Shown here piece by piece: positions 45,301 through 55,621 of a stretch of DNA of 64,000 nt. The DNA lies in NCBI GenBank assembly GCA_027886185.1, contig WOAB01000563.1, positions 7,254,001 to 7,318,000 on the forward strand, written 5' to 3'. The stretch comes from Rheum nobile (taxonomy: Eukaryota > Streptophyta > Magnoliopsida > Caryophyllales > Polygonaceae). The position numbers were made by a program, and so were the translations under genes. The notes beneath the pieces are model-generated. The model was not told where the DNA came from, did no database searches, and saw only the letters and a list, made by a program, of their open reading frames with translations. Each line of letters opens with the position of its first letter. The stretch's first letter is position 1.

Positions 45301-46225
45301 TCCTTCAATACCATGCTGCTGTCTAGTTTTCCATGTTAAGATTTTAGGGACTACTTGTTTTGTTCATACTGAAGCTAATATCTATGTTATCTTTATTGAA
45401 TTCTCAGATTGTCGGCGGAAGCAAAAAGTGATGAAGCTGTGAAGCATGCGCTTGCTGTTAGAAAAGCAGTCAATGCTGGAAATTATGTCCTGTTCTTCAG
45501 GCTGTATAAATCAGCTCCTAACTTCAACACCTTCCTCATGGGTGGGTATATTTTGTGTACGACTTCAATGTGACTTTTTTTTTTCTTCCTATGGTAGAGA
45601 TGATCTGTCTCAATCTCTTTTATATGCAGACCTGTATGTAGAAAAGATGCGGTTCCAGGCAGTGCAATGCATGTCTCGTGCATACCGTCCTACAGTCCCT
45701 GTTTCACATATTGCACAAGCTTTGGGGTTCTGCAGTTTACCTACAGGTGAGGAGAGGGATGCTGGTGGATCAGAAGATTGTATAGAATGGTTAAAGGCAC
45801 ATGGTGCATGTTTGGTTCCAGACGACAACGGAGATATGCAGCTTGATGCCAAGGTATGACTTTAACTTGCTTTATCAGATAAATATTACTGTTGCAATCG
45901 TGTACTCTTTTGGCCTATATTATTGCAATTATCACTAAGAAAAAACTAAATATATATGGTATAAAATTTCTGAGGGCCAAAGCCTTATAATATGAGGTGG
46001 CAATGAAAACAATACCTTGCCTTATATCCTGACTGGTTTTCCTAGCTCCATCTGAAAATGAATCTACTCTTGTTTTTTGTATACTATTTCTTTTTTCTGT
46101 TACTCAATCATTGGAATCAGCAGGCCTCTTCTTCTAGTTTATACATGCCCGAACCTGAAGATGCTGTGGCGCATGGAGATGCCAATCTTGCTGTCAATGA
46201 TTTTTTTACTCGAGCATCCACATAA
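36329..46225 (+). CDS. SAC3A: SAC3/GANP family protein (plant SAC3A / LENG8-like)
   Basis: Thirteen coding exons with GT-AG borders and consistent phase: 36329-36391, 37604-38452, 38962-39387, 39570-39671, 40128-40219, 42374-42551, 42708-43193, 43289-43429, 43596-43655, 44320-44450, 45408-45541, 45630-45853, 46124-46225. These give 995 residues, close to the size expected for plant SAC3A. Residues about 20-450 are low-complexity, rich in S/Y/Q/N/G/P. A conserved LENG8-like stretch has LRDWDMEPLFALP and KSRWEPMPEEK, then basic patches (RPFKRQRFGKQK near 605) suggesting nuclear location. The SAC3/GANP domain covers about 715-930: VKGTCQEIEKRYLRLTSAPD, VRPEEVLEKALLMVL, FLYGEGIAGCYMEFSAYSLL and YVLFFRLYKSAPNF. 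SAC3 proteins act in TREX-2-type mRNA export complexes; paralogue assignment is inferred. No defect is seen. Confidence 0.93.
36650..37075. repeat. Three degenerate repeats inside intron 1 of the SAC3-family gene
   Basis: A unit of about 130-180 bp recurs three times: GCCATCGATTTGTCGGCAC, then ...TTGTTTAACACATGCTA..., then ATCTGATGAAGATTTTCAT. Copies start near 36668, 36764 and 36925. Two copies also share CCTCCACCGCCTTT. They are diverged, so the duplication is not recent. Confidence 0.6.
40220..42373. other. Long intron 5 of the SAC3-family gene
   Basis: A 2.15 kb intron. No coding sequence or transposon is recognised in it. GTACTCCCTCCGTTC near 40591 resembles the start of a Stowaway-type MITE, but no matching inverted end was found. 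Confidence 0.5.
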
Positions 46226-47171
46226 ATGTTTTGACTGTGTGCTGAAATTTAGAGATTATTATGTCAGGTAAATGTGGGGGTAAAAACATAATCAACCTGT
46301 AAGCTAGGAAAGTGATTTTTGGGGGGCTTTGGAAACCGTCAAATCTTGGCAACTCCCTTGTAACATTGTAAGAGGTTGAATCTAGAAACAGGCCCGTTCT
46401 AGCACCAGTGCAAGCAGCGCTGCACAGGGTCCCTTAATTCTCTTTTACTGCTCATGGGTTTAAAAACGTACTGGACCGACAGAAATTAAACCGAAAGCCG
46501 ATCTTCAAATTTTGGAGAACTAGGAATTCCGTTTCGGTTTCGGTTTCATTTTGTCGAATCGACAAAACTATACAAAATGTGAACAGATGTCAAATTGAAT
46601 AAGCTTTATTTGCTTTTAGTTCAGCCTATTTTTGCCGTTTAACTCAATATATGCATTAATTGTAATATTTATCATATAACCTCTACAATGTGTTTACTGT
46701 AATATTTATCATATTCAATATGTTCATCAAAAATATTGATTTTAATCAGTCATGAATTACTAATTATTAATTACCAATAGAGAAAGTATAATGCACGAAA
46801 ATTAGCATAGGTGAGAGGTGAGAAATACAAATAAATTATGTGGAGAAAGCGTATTATTGAATATAAAAACATTGAAGTAATGCACGTGTGTCCCGAGTTT
46901 TGTTTTGTGCGTGCATAAATATTAATAAATATTAATGTGTGTGAATCTAAATTCTGTAGTGGGTGTGAACTGTTTTTCTGGAAGAAAATGTGCATGATGT
47001 TCGCTTTGTATTTTTTTCAATGTATTTGTATCTAAATTGTATCGGGTATAAGTTTTAATTAGCTGTGCATAATTTTCAAAGTGAACACGTCTTTGCTTGT
47101 ACTTGTATATAAATTATTCTACGTATGTATCTAATATATTAGGCGTGCATAACTTTTATAAGGAGAAAGCT
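46226..47171. other. 3' flank of the SAC3-family gene, no further gene seen
   Basis: The first few hundred bases are the likely 3' UTR; the polyadenylation site cannot be placed. The rest is AT-rich with no supported coding region. The minus-strand frame at 46771-46995 has no recognisable domain. Confidence 0.5.
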
Positions 47172-47880
47172 ATATAATGTGCTTTTTTCCCTTTTCGCAT
47201 ACTTTGGTGCTTGATAGAGGTGTATGCCTTCACCTGGCACACCAATATTTTTTTTTTTAAATACCCCATTTACGTACGCCACATGTGGCCTGTGCTAAAT
47301 GTTGTTTTTTTATTTTTCTACAATGTGTGAAGTTTGGAACCAAGACCAATTGGGTGGTAATCTGATAGAGTAAACTTCCAACCAACTAAACTGGAACAAT
47401 TTTATAATTATTTTTAAACTTATTTTATTAAGTGGTTAAGGTCTAGATTGTTTTAAAATTAACGGTTGTCAATAAGCCAAGATGCTTCCACTCTTTTAGA
47501 GTGTTGAGTGAATTTTACATTATCATTTTATTTTCAATCTTAACATCTTTGATAAATAATCATATTGGTTCATTGGCAACTGTTTAATTTTAGGATAACC
47601 TAGGCCTTAACGGGCTTAAACAAAATAAGTTTATAAATATTATAAAATTCTATCATTTCAAATGGTTAAAAGTTTACTCTACCATCCAATTAGTATTGGT
47701 TCCAAATTTCATACGCATTGCAAAAAGCAAGAAAAAATAAGCTGGTGCGCCCGCATTTGGTGGCATGCATAAGTTGAGTAATTTTTTATTAAAATATTGG
47801 TGCACTAGGTGAAGTTGTACACCTCCATCAAGCACACCAAAGTGTGTGCGAAAAGGCAAAAGAACGTGTTTATAACATCA
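47172..47880. mobile_element. Non-autonomous element with long inverted repeats
   Basis: Two arms of roughly 200-225 bp face each other. Left: CCTTTTCGCATACTTTGG, CACACCAATATT, GGAACCAAGACCAATTGG and TAGAGTAAACTT. Right, inverted: CCTTTTCGCACACACTTTGG, TGCACCAATATT, GGAACCAATACTAATTGG and TAGAGTAAACTT. The centre (about 47400-47650) is AT-rich. No coding capacity; perhaps a MULE-type or foldback derivative. Confidence 0.75.
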
Positions 47881-47944
47881 GTGTTTTAATAAAAACATAA
47901 CTTAGATTTACACTGTGGTGCTAGACACAATTGTGAATCTGTGA

Positions 47945-48620
47945 TGCTTTGCTGCAACATTATTCAGAAGACAACCAAGGTTGCCTGGAAAGGTGTATGC
48001 CATCTAAAAGACGAGGGAGGCCTTGGCTCAAGAATCTGGAGCATTGGCACAAGACTTTCATGATCAAGACCCTTTGGAACATTCATTGTAAAAAGGACAT
48101 GCTATGGGTCAAATGGATCCACCATGAATATCTTTAATCCTCCGATGTCTGCATTGGGAAATCAAAAACAAGGATTCACCTCCTTGTCATAGACATCATC
48201 GTGGAGAAAGAAAAAATAGTGTATAAGGCGATCACTAAGCTCAACTCATTGGCCATCCATGGCACCATAAATGTTGAGTCGACATATGATGATATCTTTT
48301 GGAAGTGCAAAGATAAGGTTAATTGATCCAAGGTACTGTGGATTCATCCTTTGGCTAGCCACCCACGGTGCACTCCCCGCAAAAGACAGGCTACAGTTCC
48401 TTTATCTTGACCTCGCATGTCCCTTGTGCCCAGTTGAGAATGAGTCCGTCAATCACCTCTTCTTCGAATGCCATTTTAGTGAATAGGTATGGAAGCATAT
48501 CAAACTATGGCTCAAGATCCTGGAGAATGTGCTGAACATTCACGAAGCCATTGCCCAAATCTTTGCCGGCAGAAGAGGACTAACCCACAAGTGCTTATTG
48601 CACTTGTAGCAAGGGGCAGA
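47945..48620 (+). pseudogene. LINE ORF2 scrap (post-RT and zinc-binding region)
   Basis: Translated pieces read KNLEHWHKTFMIKTLWNIHC and KKDMLWVKWIHHEYL, then FILWLATHGALPAKDRLQFL and ACPLCPVENESVNHLFFECH, the zinc-binding segment typical of plant LINE ORF2. Several stops and frameshifts separate them. The family differs from the other LINEs in the window. Confidence 0.78.
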
Positions 48621-49767
48621 CCTTAGCTTAGGCCCGATTTTATAAAACATAAATTTAATTTTTTACTTTTTAAAAATACTTTCTTTTCTATTTTTTTCCT
48701 TAATTTTTTTCAAAATTGCTTATATATTTTCAATTGTTTTAAAGAATAATATTTTCATTAGGGATTTGTTATGTATATTCTTAAAAATACAACTTTATCT
48801 AAAATTTGCACACAATTCATTCAATAAAAAATGCACTATATCCTTTATACCTATCCTCATTTGTGTTAAAATTTTATAAATTTAGGGTTTATGGGTTTAA
48901 AAATAATGAAATAAATTTTTTATTCAAATTTGTTGAAATTACGCAAAGAAAGTAGTAAATAATTATGAAATTTGTTTAAATGTGTAACTTTTAGATCAAT
49001 TTTGAGCAAAATTACATTTGAGGTTTGAATACAGAGTTTGTTGTTTGAAATTAGGGTTGGTTGTGTAAGGTAGACATTAAACTTAATTTAAACACCAATT
49101 TTTTATCCATCAGCTAAAATATCTCATTTATAAGAAAAATAGAAGTTTGATGGAACTTTTTATTTACATTATCTAAATTCATGGTGATATATATTTTTCT
49201 CGTTCGAGCTGGGTGGGATAATGGAGTTTTTCCAATTTTGCTTTAAGCTTTTTGCATTTAGCTCAATGGTATCAGGTGAACAAATTAATCATTTCATTTG
49301 GAGATATTTGGTGGCGCTTGTATTTACTCTTCGGAATTTTAACCTCTATTGAACTAAAATCATGCATCCTCCCTCCTTGAAGCTACAATTTACTTTCTTT
49401 TGAACTTAAGAAACTTGAAATTTTTCGAAGAGATCACCTTAAGATTTATAATGTAGTTCACATAATCAAGACGCGTGTATACATGATTTTATTTCCACGA
49501 GTCTTGTCCTCAATTTGCGATTTCTAAATTTTATAAGTAGCTCACTTGTGAGTTGGTCTCATATGCTTAGCTTAAAGGCATAGTAATATCGGCAGTATAT
49601 TTTTTAATATACCTGAGCTTTTAATTTTTTTTAATGTTTCCATGAAGTGGGATCATGTACAAAACGGACTTTGGGTGCGAAATACGAAATGATCGGGACT
49701 GCAGATCACGACGTGCGCATCTCCCCTAGATTCAACATGATGTTTTTTTGCTAAGTGAAACACTAAA
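48621..49767. other. AT-rich non-coding DNA
   Basis: No gene, RNA or clear repeat is recognised. Confidence 0.5.
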
Positions 49768-49850
49768 GGGGCTTAGCTTAGCTGGTTTTGGTGTGTGGGA
49801 GGGATGTAGAGGTCTTGAGTTCAAGTCCTCCCCCATCAACACTCCTTTTT
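49768..49850 (+). mobile_element. tRNA-derived SINE-like unit
   Basis: A box-A-like TTAGCTTAGCTGG (about 49773-49785) and a box-B-like GAGTTCAAGTCC (49816-49827) are spaced as in tRNA-derived promoters, followed by CCCCCATC and a T-run. The sequence does not fold as a good tRNA, so a SINE head is more likely than a tRNA gene. The 3' end of the unit is not defined. Confidence 0.6.
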
Positions 49851-49924
49851 TTCCCATTAGTTTTACTTTTCTCTTAATTTCATAAATCATAAATATTTTT
49901 AAATTAAATCTGGGAAGGAGACGT

Positions 49925-50230
49925 TATCATATATAAGCATTAAGTAACAACATATGAACATGAAGTGACAATATATGAACATTAATACACAACATATATG
50001 CACCTCTAGTTTATGAACCTCTGAGAATTAATATATGAACATGTGCATGTTATATATGAACCTTGACGTTATCAGATATGAATATATCAACACAAAAATG
50101 ACCAAGTAAAAATAATTTCAAATTGACGAACATATACATGTTACATATGAACCTTACAGAACAAATATATGAACGTGAGCATGTTAAATATGAACCTCAA
50201 AGACCAAGTAAAAATAAATAAACGTAAAGG
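49925..50230. repeat. Degenerate ATATGAAC repeats
   Basis: Units such as ATATGAACATGTGCATGTTA, ATATGAACCTTGACG and ATATGAACGTGAGCATGTTA recur with 20-60 bp spacing, and single units reappear near 50455-50500. No coding potential. Confidence 0.6.
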
Positions 50231-50261
50231 GTCGGGTGATGGGTTAATAATTGTACATTAT

Positions 50262-50352
50262 GGTTAGGGTTTAGAGGTTTAATGTCTTGGGTTTAGGGGT
50301 TTAGGGTTTAAGGGTTTAGAGTTTAGGGGTTTAGGGTTTAGGGGTTTAGAGT
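50262..50352 (+). repeat. Interstitial telomere-like TTTAGGG tract
   Basis: About twelve degenerate copies of TTTAGGG/TTTAGGGG/TTTAGAG in tandem. This is the plant telomere unit; degeneration indicates an old or non-telomeric origin. Confidence 0.8.
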
Positions 50353-50797
50353 TTGACACAATATAAGTTCATACTTGATATATTTAATGAATCTCTAGTA
50401 TAAAGTGTGTTTGTACATCTCTAGTTCACTTTAGGTTGTAAACTTTCAGTACAAACTGTATGAACATTTAACATTAATATATGAACCTTGTAATACAAAT
50501 AAATAAATGTCTAGTGTTTATATGTAAACGTAAAGATAACATTTTAGAACGATCAGGGACAGCAAATTAAAAAAAAATGTTGACAGAAAAAAAAGAAAAA
50601 GTTTGCGATATTTACAAAAATGTCACCGTACCACTTTTAATCACATTCTTTCATTCCCCTTAATCTAAAAACTCACAATACTTACTGTAAGAGACAAATG
50701 TACGAAACCTCCTCATGTTTCCATAAAAAAAATGTAATGTAAGTTTTGATGGGAAGATATGCGATTTTATAAGCAAACATATTCGTAGGACGTCAAA

Positions 50798-52009
50798 ATG
50801 ACTACGAAAACGCAAACGCTCCCTTTTCAGAAAACCCTCAACCCTCAAAACCTAACCCTAGAACACGAGCGGTCGTCGCTCCTCTTCCTCTTGATCTTGA
50901 TCCCCCACCTCAACTCCAACTGCGAAATCAAGCCCTACCATGTCAATTACAACCTGCAAGCCACCGATGCCTCGACCAACCACTCTCACCTTGAGGGGCT
51001 TGCGCACTTTGGGGAGAACAACCAGAAGGATGCCGACCTTTTTCCTATGCTCCACGACGACAATCACCTTAACAGGATGGTGTTGCTGCAAAGCTTCCCT
51101 ACCAAGCCCACGTTCCACCTTCCGCGATGTCTCTTTTCCTCTGTGGCCCCTGATTCCACGAAGATCTTGATCTCCGCAGGGTGGAAATGGAGTGAAGATT
51201 GCCCGACTCAGATCTCTGTTGCTCGTGATCCTACTCGCCTCCCTGGACTAAGGTGCTTTCTTTCCTTTCCTCCCTATTCTTTCTGCCTGAAATCTTTCTA
51301 TGTGAATCATTTTTCTTCTTGTTACATCTCTTGTTGCTTGAACTTGACACCCCAACCTCTGAACTATCTGATTTCTTTCTCTTCTTCTCTGCTTTGGTGC
51401 TTCATGTGCCTGTGGATGTTCCTTTTTGTGTTTGTGTTGTTTTTTACCTTAACTTTAAAGGTGATGTTGTGTACACCTCCGGGTGTTCCTAGATCCTCTA
51501 CTGATTGTATAATCTCGACCCCTGAACCTACTCTTCGGATATCAAATGAGGCAACTCCTCTTATTTTGAATAACTCCTCTTTGAGGACCAACCATGAGAC
51601 TCACAATCTCCCTCTGGTTAATCCTTGGAGCTCATCTATTAAGAACTCAAAACATGTTTTTCTTTGTTTCGGGCTTTCTGTGTGGATGAATATTTATGTC
51701 TGGTTGAGCATTAACTCTAATGAGAAAATGGGAAAATGGCTTCACTGCCACTATGTTTCTGCTGGTGTTATCACCTTTCACCCTTTAACCTGTGATTACA
51801 TCTGGTTGGCGTATTTTAAGCCATCCATTGGGTGTGATTGTCCCACCTTTTACATCTGCTTGTTATGGTGTGACAAAGGTTGTACAACTATTTGTTGGTG
51901 CTGCTGTTTTTGCAGATTTAATCAACCAATACAGGTCATTGCTGAACAAAAGACGAATAGCAAGTATCTTCACATCCTGAAACTTTCAACCCTGAAGGCT
52001 TGTTTTTAG
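50798..52009 (+). CDS. 403-codon open frame at the 5' end of LINE copy 3, unrecognised
   Basis: Open from ATG 50798 to TAG 52009. The first 150 codons are GC-richer than the surroundings (HLEGLAHFGENNQKDADLFP, KILISAGWKWSEDCPTQISV), while later parts are T-rich and hydrophobic (FMCLWMFLFVFVLFFTLTLK) and look like non-coding DNA read by chance. No known domain is recognised. Its position fits a LINE 5' UTR or part of ORF1. It could equally be an accidental frame. Confidence 0.3.
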   Translation: MTTKTQTLPFQKTLNPQNLTLEHERSSLLFLLILIPHLNSNCEIKPYHVNYNLQATDASTNHSHLEGLAHFGENNQKDADLFPMLHDDNHLNRMVLLQSFPTKPTFHLPRCLFSSVAPDSTKILISAGWKWSEDCPTQISVARDPTRLPGLRCFLSFPPYSFCLKSFYVNHFSSCYISCCLNLTPQPLNYLISFSSSLLWCFMCLWMFLFVFVLFFTLTLKVMLCTPPGVPRSSTDCIISTPEPTLRISNEATPLILNNSSLRTNHETHNLPLVNPWSSSIKNSKHVFLCFGLSVWMNIYVWLSINSNEKMGKWLHCHYVSAGVITFHPLTCDYIWLAYFKPSIGCDCPTFYICLLWCDKGCTTICWCCCFCRFNQPIQVIAEQKTNSKYLHILKLSTLKACF

Positions 52010-52185
52010 CTCAAAAATTTACTCCATCAGTGTACTAATGGGGATCACGAACTACTGATGGCATCTGAACAAAATAAACCACTGAACAAACATGGTCTGA
52101 ACAAACAATCCACGACCCCCATCTCTTGGAGATATGCATCACTGAGACAGTTTAAGCACATGATTATAACTTGCTTCACCCATAG

Positions 52186-53061
52186 ATGGAATTTACACTT
52201 GCCAAGGTATGTTTTGATTCCTATCATGACAATCTATCAAATTGTATTACTTACTTGTTTCTGGTACTTCTTATTTGTGACCATGTAATACCCATCATCA
52301 GTCTACCAAAAACAAAGAAGCTGTACAAGGATGAACCTCATCAATCTGCATCCAAAATGACAAAGTCGAACAAATATTACTCTCTGAACAAATATACCCT
52401 GAACAAAATTCCATACAAACCCAATCTCTTGACATATGGCTGCCTCCTTCAAAAGTGGTTGAGGAATAAACTTGAACAGGCAGAGTGGAATTTGATTCTT
52501 GTCAAATGCAACTGTCCCTTGACGAAGGGCTTTTTAAATGTTTGTTACAGTTACTTGTCTCTTTTGAGATGTCTTAAGGATAAAGAAACCTACGTTTATC
52601 TATGTACATTTGCTGATCAAATGAAATTGTTAAACTGTGGTGTTCGGAAATTCCAACATGATGTTTTTGACATATGTACAGGATTACCAGAACCAATGGA
52701 AAATATGAAACTAGTTGCTATTTACCATAGCAATTGCCTAAAGCAGAATTGTGTTTCTCTTTGGTGGAGGAAGATATATGTTTTCAGGAAAAAAATGAAT
52801 TCAAGCAATGACAAAATGTCAAACTACCTGCAGTGTATAACTTGCTCTGACATAGCAAAACAAACATCAACAAAAGTAAAAGATGGACCTTTCTATCATG
52901 AAAAAATTAGAAAAATCATGACAATTTTTTTCCAGCTTGATAACAGTATTGTTAAACAATTGAGCTCATTTATATGGAAAGAACTTCATCAACAACAAAC
53001 CAGTTTCAAGACCTCTCAAAGTTTTAGGACAAGGGGTATTGAAAAAGTTGGTTTTTTATGA
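52186..53061 (+). CDS. Probable LINE ORF1 (C-terminal part)
   Basis: A 291-residue frame whose TGA (53059-53061) overlaps the ATG of ORF2 (53058-53060) as ATGA. That coupling, plus its place directly before the endonuclease, supports it as ORF1. The sequence is K/N/C-rich (QKWLRNKLEQAEWNLILVKC, CVSLWWRKIYVFRKKMN, YLQCITCSDIAKQ) and no zinc knuckle of the usual CCHC type is visible. The true start may lie upstream. Function in LINE RNA binding is inferred from position only. Confidence 0.5.
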   Translation: MEFTLAKVCFDSYHDNLSNCITYLFLVLLICDHVIPIISLPKTKKLYKDEPHQSASKMTKSNKYYSLNKYTLNKIPYKPNLLTYGCLLQKWLRNKLEQAEWNLILVKCNCPLTKGFLNVCYSYLSLLRCLKDKETYVYLCTFADQMKLLNCGVRKFQHDVFDICTGLPEPMENMKLVAIYHSNCLKQNCVSLWWRKIYVFRKKMNSSNDKMSNYLQCITCSDIAKQTSTKVKDGPFYHEKIRKIMTIFFQLDNSIVKQLSSFIWKELHQQQTSFKTSQSFRTRGIEKVGFL

Positions 53062-54872
53062 AGATTACAACATGGAATTGTCGAGGGATTGGAAAAAAAT
53101 CATTTGGATGGATATTGAATCTTTTTGCAAAATTGAAAAGATTCAACTTTTCGCATTATTTGAAACAAGAACGAAGAAAGAACCCAGTGAAAAAGTTTGG
53201 AAAAAAGCGGGTTTTGACAATTTCCATTGTATCCCGGCCACTGGTTTCTCAGGTGGTATATGTGTCATGTGGAAATCTTATCAACTTACAAATGAAACCC
53301 TTGAAATTGACCGATTAGACTCACGGTTTGTTAGTATTAAATACAAAAATCTGTGTACAAACACTACAACTTTGCTTATTCTTACATATGCCCCTCCTAA
53401 TGAAACTGGCAAAAACGAATTCTGGAATGGCATTATTTCTTTTATTAAAAACAGTGCTCATCCCTGTATCATTATGGGCGACCTAAATGAAATTCAAGAT
53501 CATACTGAAAAAATGGGAGGATTAACTCCACCACTGGCAAAATTTACTAGACTAAGACATTTTAAAAATGAGTGCAAATTAATGGATATTCCCTTTTTAC
53601 GGGGAATGCTTTTACTTGGCGGAAAAACAAAACTGAAATTAATAACATTTATGAAAAACTTGATAGAGTTCTCGTTCATCACCAGATATTACAAAGGTAC
53701 CCTGATATTTGTACAAAACATTATGCTTTTACTAGCTCTGATCATTGTCCTATCTCAATTGAGCTTACATCTGCTATACAATTTCAAAAATCAACCTTTT
53801 AAATTTGAAAAAATCTGGTTTTCTACGAAATCCGTCATGAACATGATTAATGAAAATATAAGATATACAGCCTATGATTCATCATGGATCTGAAAATTGG
53901 ACATCTATCCTAAGGTTAAAAATTTCATTTGGAAAATCACGAAAAATGGTCTCCCAACAAAAGCAAGACTAATTGAAAAAGGAGTTGCACTCCCTCAAGG
54001 TTGTATTCGTTGTAGGACACAAACTGAAGATATTAATCACATCCTATTCCTTTGTAACCATATTATGAAAATCATTGAAAAAATCAATCCCCATACTCTT
54101 GGGATTATAAGATCAACTAACATTGGAAATAAAAAATAAACGAACTAATTGAGGAAATCCGACAGAAAACAGAAAAAACACAATTTTTAGAACTCCTCAT
54201 TTCTTGGTGGGAAATCTGGTTCTATAGAAATCAACAAAGCTTTGAAAGGACAGACAATGACATAGATCCCATTAAGGATGTACCTAATTACATCAAAAAC
54301 CAAATCCATAATTGACAACATACGAAGAAATGGAATCCTGACTATTCAGGTATAGAAAAACAACAAAAACAATGTAATAATAATAGAAGACGACCAAAGA
54401 AAAAATGAAAAAAAATCACCAGATAACATTATAAAGATTAACACGGATGGATCCACTAATATAAGACCAATGGAGAATCTAGCTATGGTTACATTTTAAG
54501 AAATAGCAAAGGAGAACCATTATTCCTTTTGGTGAAAAATACGGAATATCCACCCCACTAAAAACAGAGACCATTGCATTCAGGAATGCATTGTTCAAAG
54601 CCTTTGAATTAGGTTTTAATTTGAATGTTGCGATAACCTTACAATTGTTAACGTTTTGAACAAAATTTGACACTGTCCTTGGGATATTGAAATCTTAATT
54701 TCTGATATCCTTTGTGTTTTACAACTGTTTTCTTCAGTGCAGATTTGTCACGTCTTTCGAGATAATAATGATATTACTGACTACATTACGAAGCAGGCGC
54801 AACGCTATCCCTTGAAAGATTTTAGAAATAATTTAAAACTTTTAATTCTCATCCACAAGGATGCTGTAGACT
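53058..54872 (+). pseudogene. LINE ORF2 remnant: endonuclease, zinc-binding region, RNase H; no RT
   Basis: Starts MKITTWNCRGIGKK, then a frameshift near 53105 to KIQLFALFETRTKKEPS. The APE-type endonuclease has LILTYAPPNETGKNEFW, CIIMGDLNEIQDHTEK and, after another frameshift near 53600, GNAFTWRKNKTEINNIYEKL and FTSSDHCPISIEL. RT is absent. The zinc-binding part follows at 53897 on (YPKVKNFIWKITKNGLPTKA, CIRCRTQTEDINHILFLCNH). RNase H from about 54440 is badly broken, recognisable by INTDGST, LTIVNVLNKI and DILCVLQLFSS. Confidence 0.88.
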
Positions 54873-54953
54873 GAGTAACCGTTTTTTCTGTGATTTTCAG
54901 TTTAATTCTTACCTTATAAAAAAAAAACAGTAGGAGGTCACGACCACTAAAAT

Positions 54954-54966
54954 TATATATATAAAA
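54954..54966 (+). promoter_or_regulatory. TATA-like box for the gene at 55061
   Basis: TATATATATAAAAAT lies about 95-105 bp before the ATG at 55061, leaving a leader of roughly 65 bases if transcription starts 30 bp downstream. The LINE copy 3 poly-A ends 27 bp before it. Confidence 0.55.
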
Positions 54967-55060
54967 ATATTAGAAAACAAAGTCTCCTTTTTTTTTTTTT
55001 GGTCAGACAAAACAAAGTCTCTTATCCACACGAGAGATCTATCGGAAGAAAGGAAAAAAA

Positions 55061-55621
55061 ATGGCGCCAGCAGTGCTCCACCTCCCATCCCCATTCCCCC
55101 TTCCGTTCCTCCGCTCCTCCACCAAACCTCGCCTCTCCTCGTTCACTGCTTTCGCCGCCGACACTGACTCCACTCCCGAACCGGAACCCGAATCCGGATC
55201 CGGATCCCCAACCGACGACTCCGACCCCTTCGAATCCCGCCTCTCCAGCGTCCGTATCCGCTACCGCTCAGGAACCGGAAAAAAGGCCGAGGTCCGCAAG
55301 ACGCGCAGGTCCAAGGGAAATTCGACCGGATCTGGATCCGGAGTCCTCCTGCCGCCGGTGCCGCTGAAAGAAGCCAAATCGGGGGGTTTGAAGGTGGAAT
55401 TCGGCTTCACACCGTACTCGGAGGCTGTGAACGGGCGGATAGCGGGGCTGGGGCTGGTGGCGCTGCTGGCGGTGGAGCTGGCCACCGGGAAGGGCGTGAT
55501 TAGCTACCACTCGCCGTCGATCGTGTTCATACAAGTGTATTTCATGGCGGCGGTTAGCGCTGTGTACTTGAAGTATGAGAAGGAGAAGGTGAGTGTTTGG
55601 CCTCCGCCTTCTAAGAAATGA
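55061..55621 (+). CDS. Plastid-type two-helix protein with an LHC-like motif (LIL/stress-enhanced-like)
   Basis: An intronless frame of 186 residues with purine-rich start context AAAAAATGGCG. The first 55 residues (MAPAVLHLPSPFPLPFLRSS) are S/P/T-rich with few acids, as in plastid transit peptides; then a polar, basic linker (KKAEVRKTRRSKGNSTG). The C-terminal part has FGFTPYSEAVNGRIAGLGLV, which fits the E-x-x-N-G-R-x-A motif of chlorophyll a/b-binding-like helices, leading into a hydrophobic helix (about 126-141) and a second one (about 152-170, VFIQVYFMAAVSAVYL). A thylakoid membrane place is inferred. LHC-like proteins help photoprotection or pigment handling, but the exact subfamily is not recognised. 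Codon use is GC-rich, unlike all neighbours. No defect is seen. Confidence 0.85.
   Translation: MAPAVLHLPSPFPLPFLRSSTKPRLSSFTAFAADTDSTPEPEPESGSGSPTDDSDPFESRLSSVRIRYRSGTGKKAEVRKTRRSKGNSTGSGSGVLLPPVPLKEAKSGGLKVEFGFTPYSEAVNGRIAGLGLVALLAVELATGKGVISYHSPSIVFIQVYFMAAVSAVYLKYEKEKVSVWPPPSKK

Larger units (their letters stand above)
50806..54927 (+). mobile_element. LINE copy 3 with intact 3' end, RT domain deleted
   Basis: Contains an ORF1-type frame, an ORF2 endonuclease, then a direct jump to the post-RT region, zinc-binding region and RNase H, ending in CTTATA plus ten A at 54918-54927. The 5' edge is tentative: GTAGGACGTCAAAATGACTA at 50786 resembles GTAGGAGGTCACGACCACTA after the poly-A at 54930, 15 of 20 matches, which could be a decayed target duplication. 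The RT loss is precise between KFEKI and WFSTKS near 53817. Confidence 0.75.

Noticed and set aside
46771..46995. 74-codon minus-strand frame near the SAC3-family gene
   Set aside because: No recognisable motif and the region is AT-rich flank.
49768..49850. tRNA gene
   Set aside because: Boxes A and B are present but the acceptor and anticodon stems do not pair, so a SINE head is more likely.
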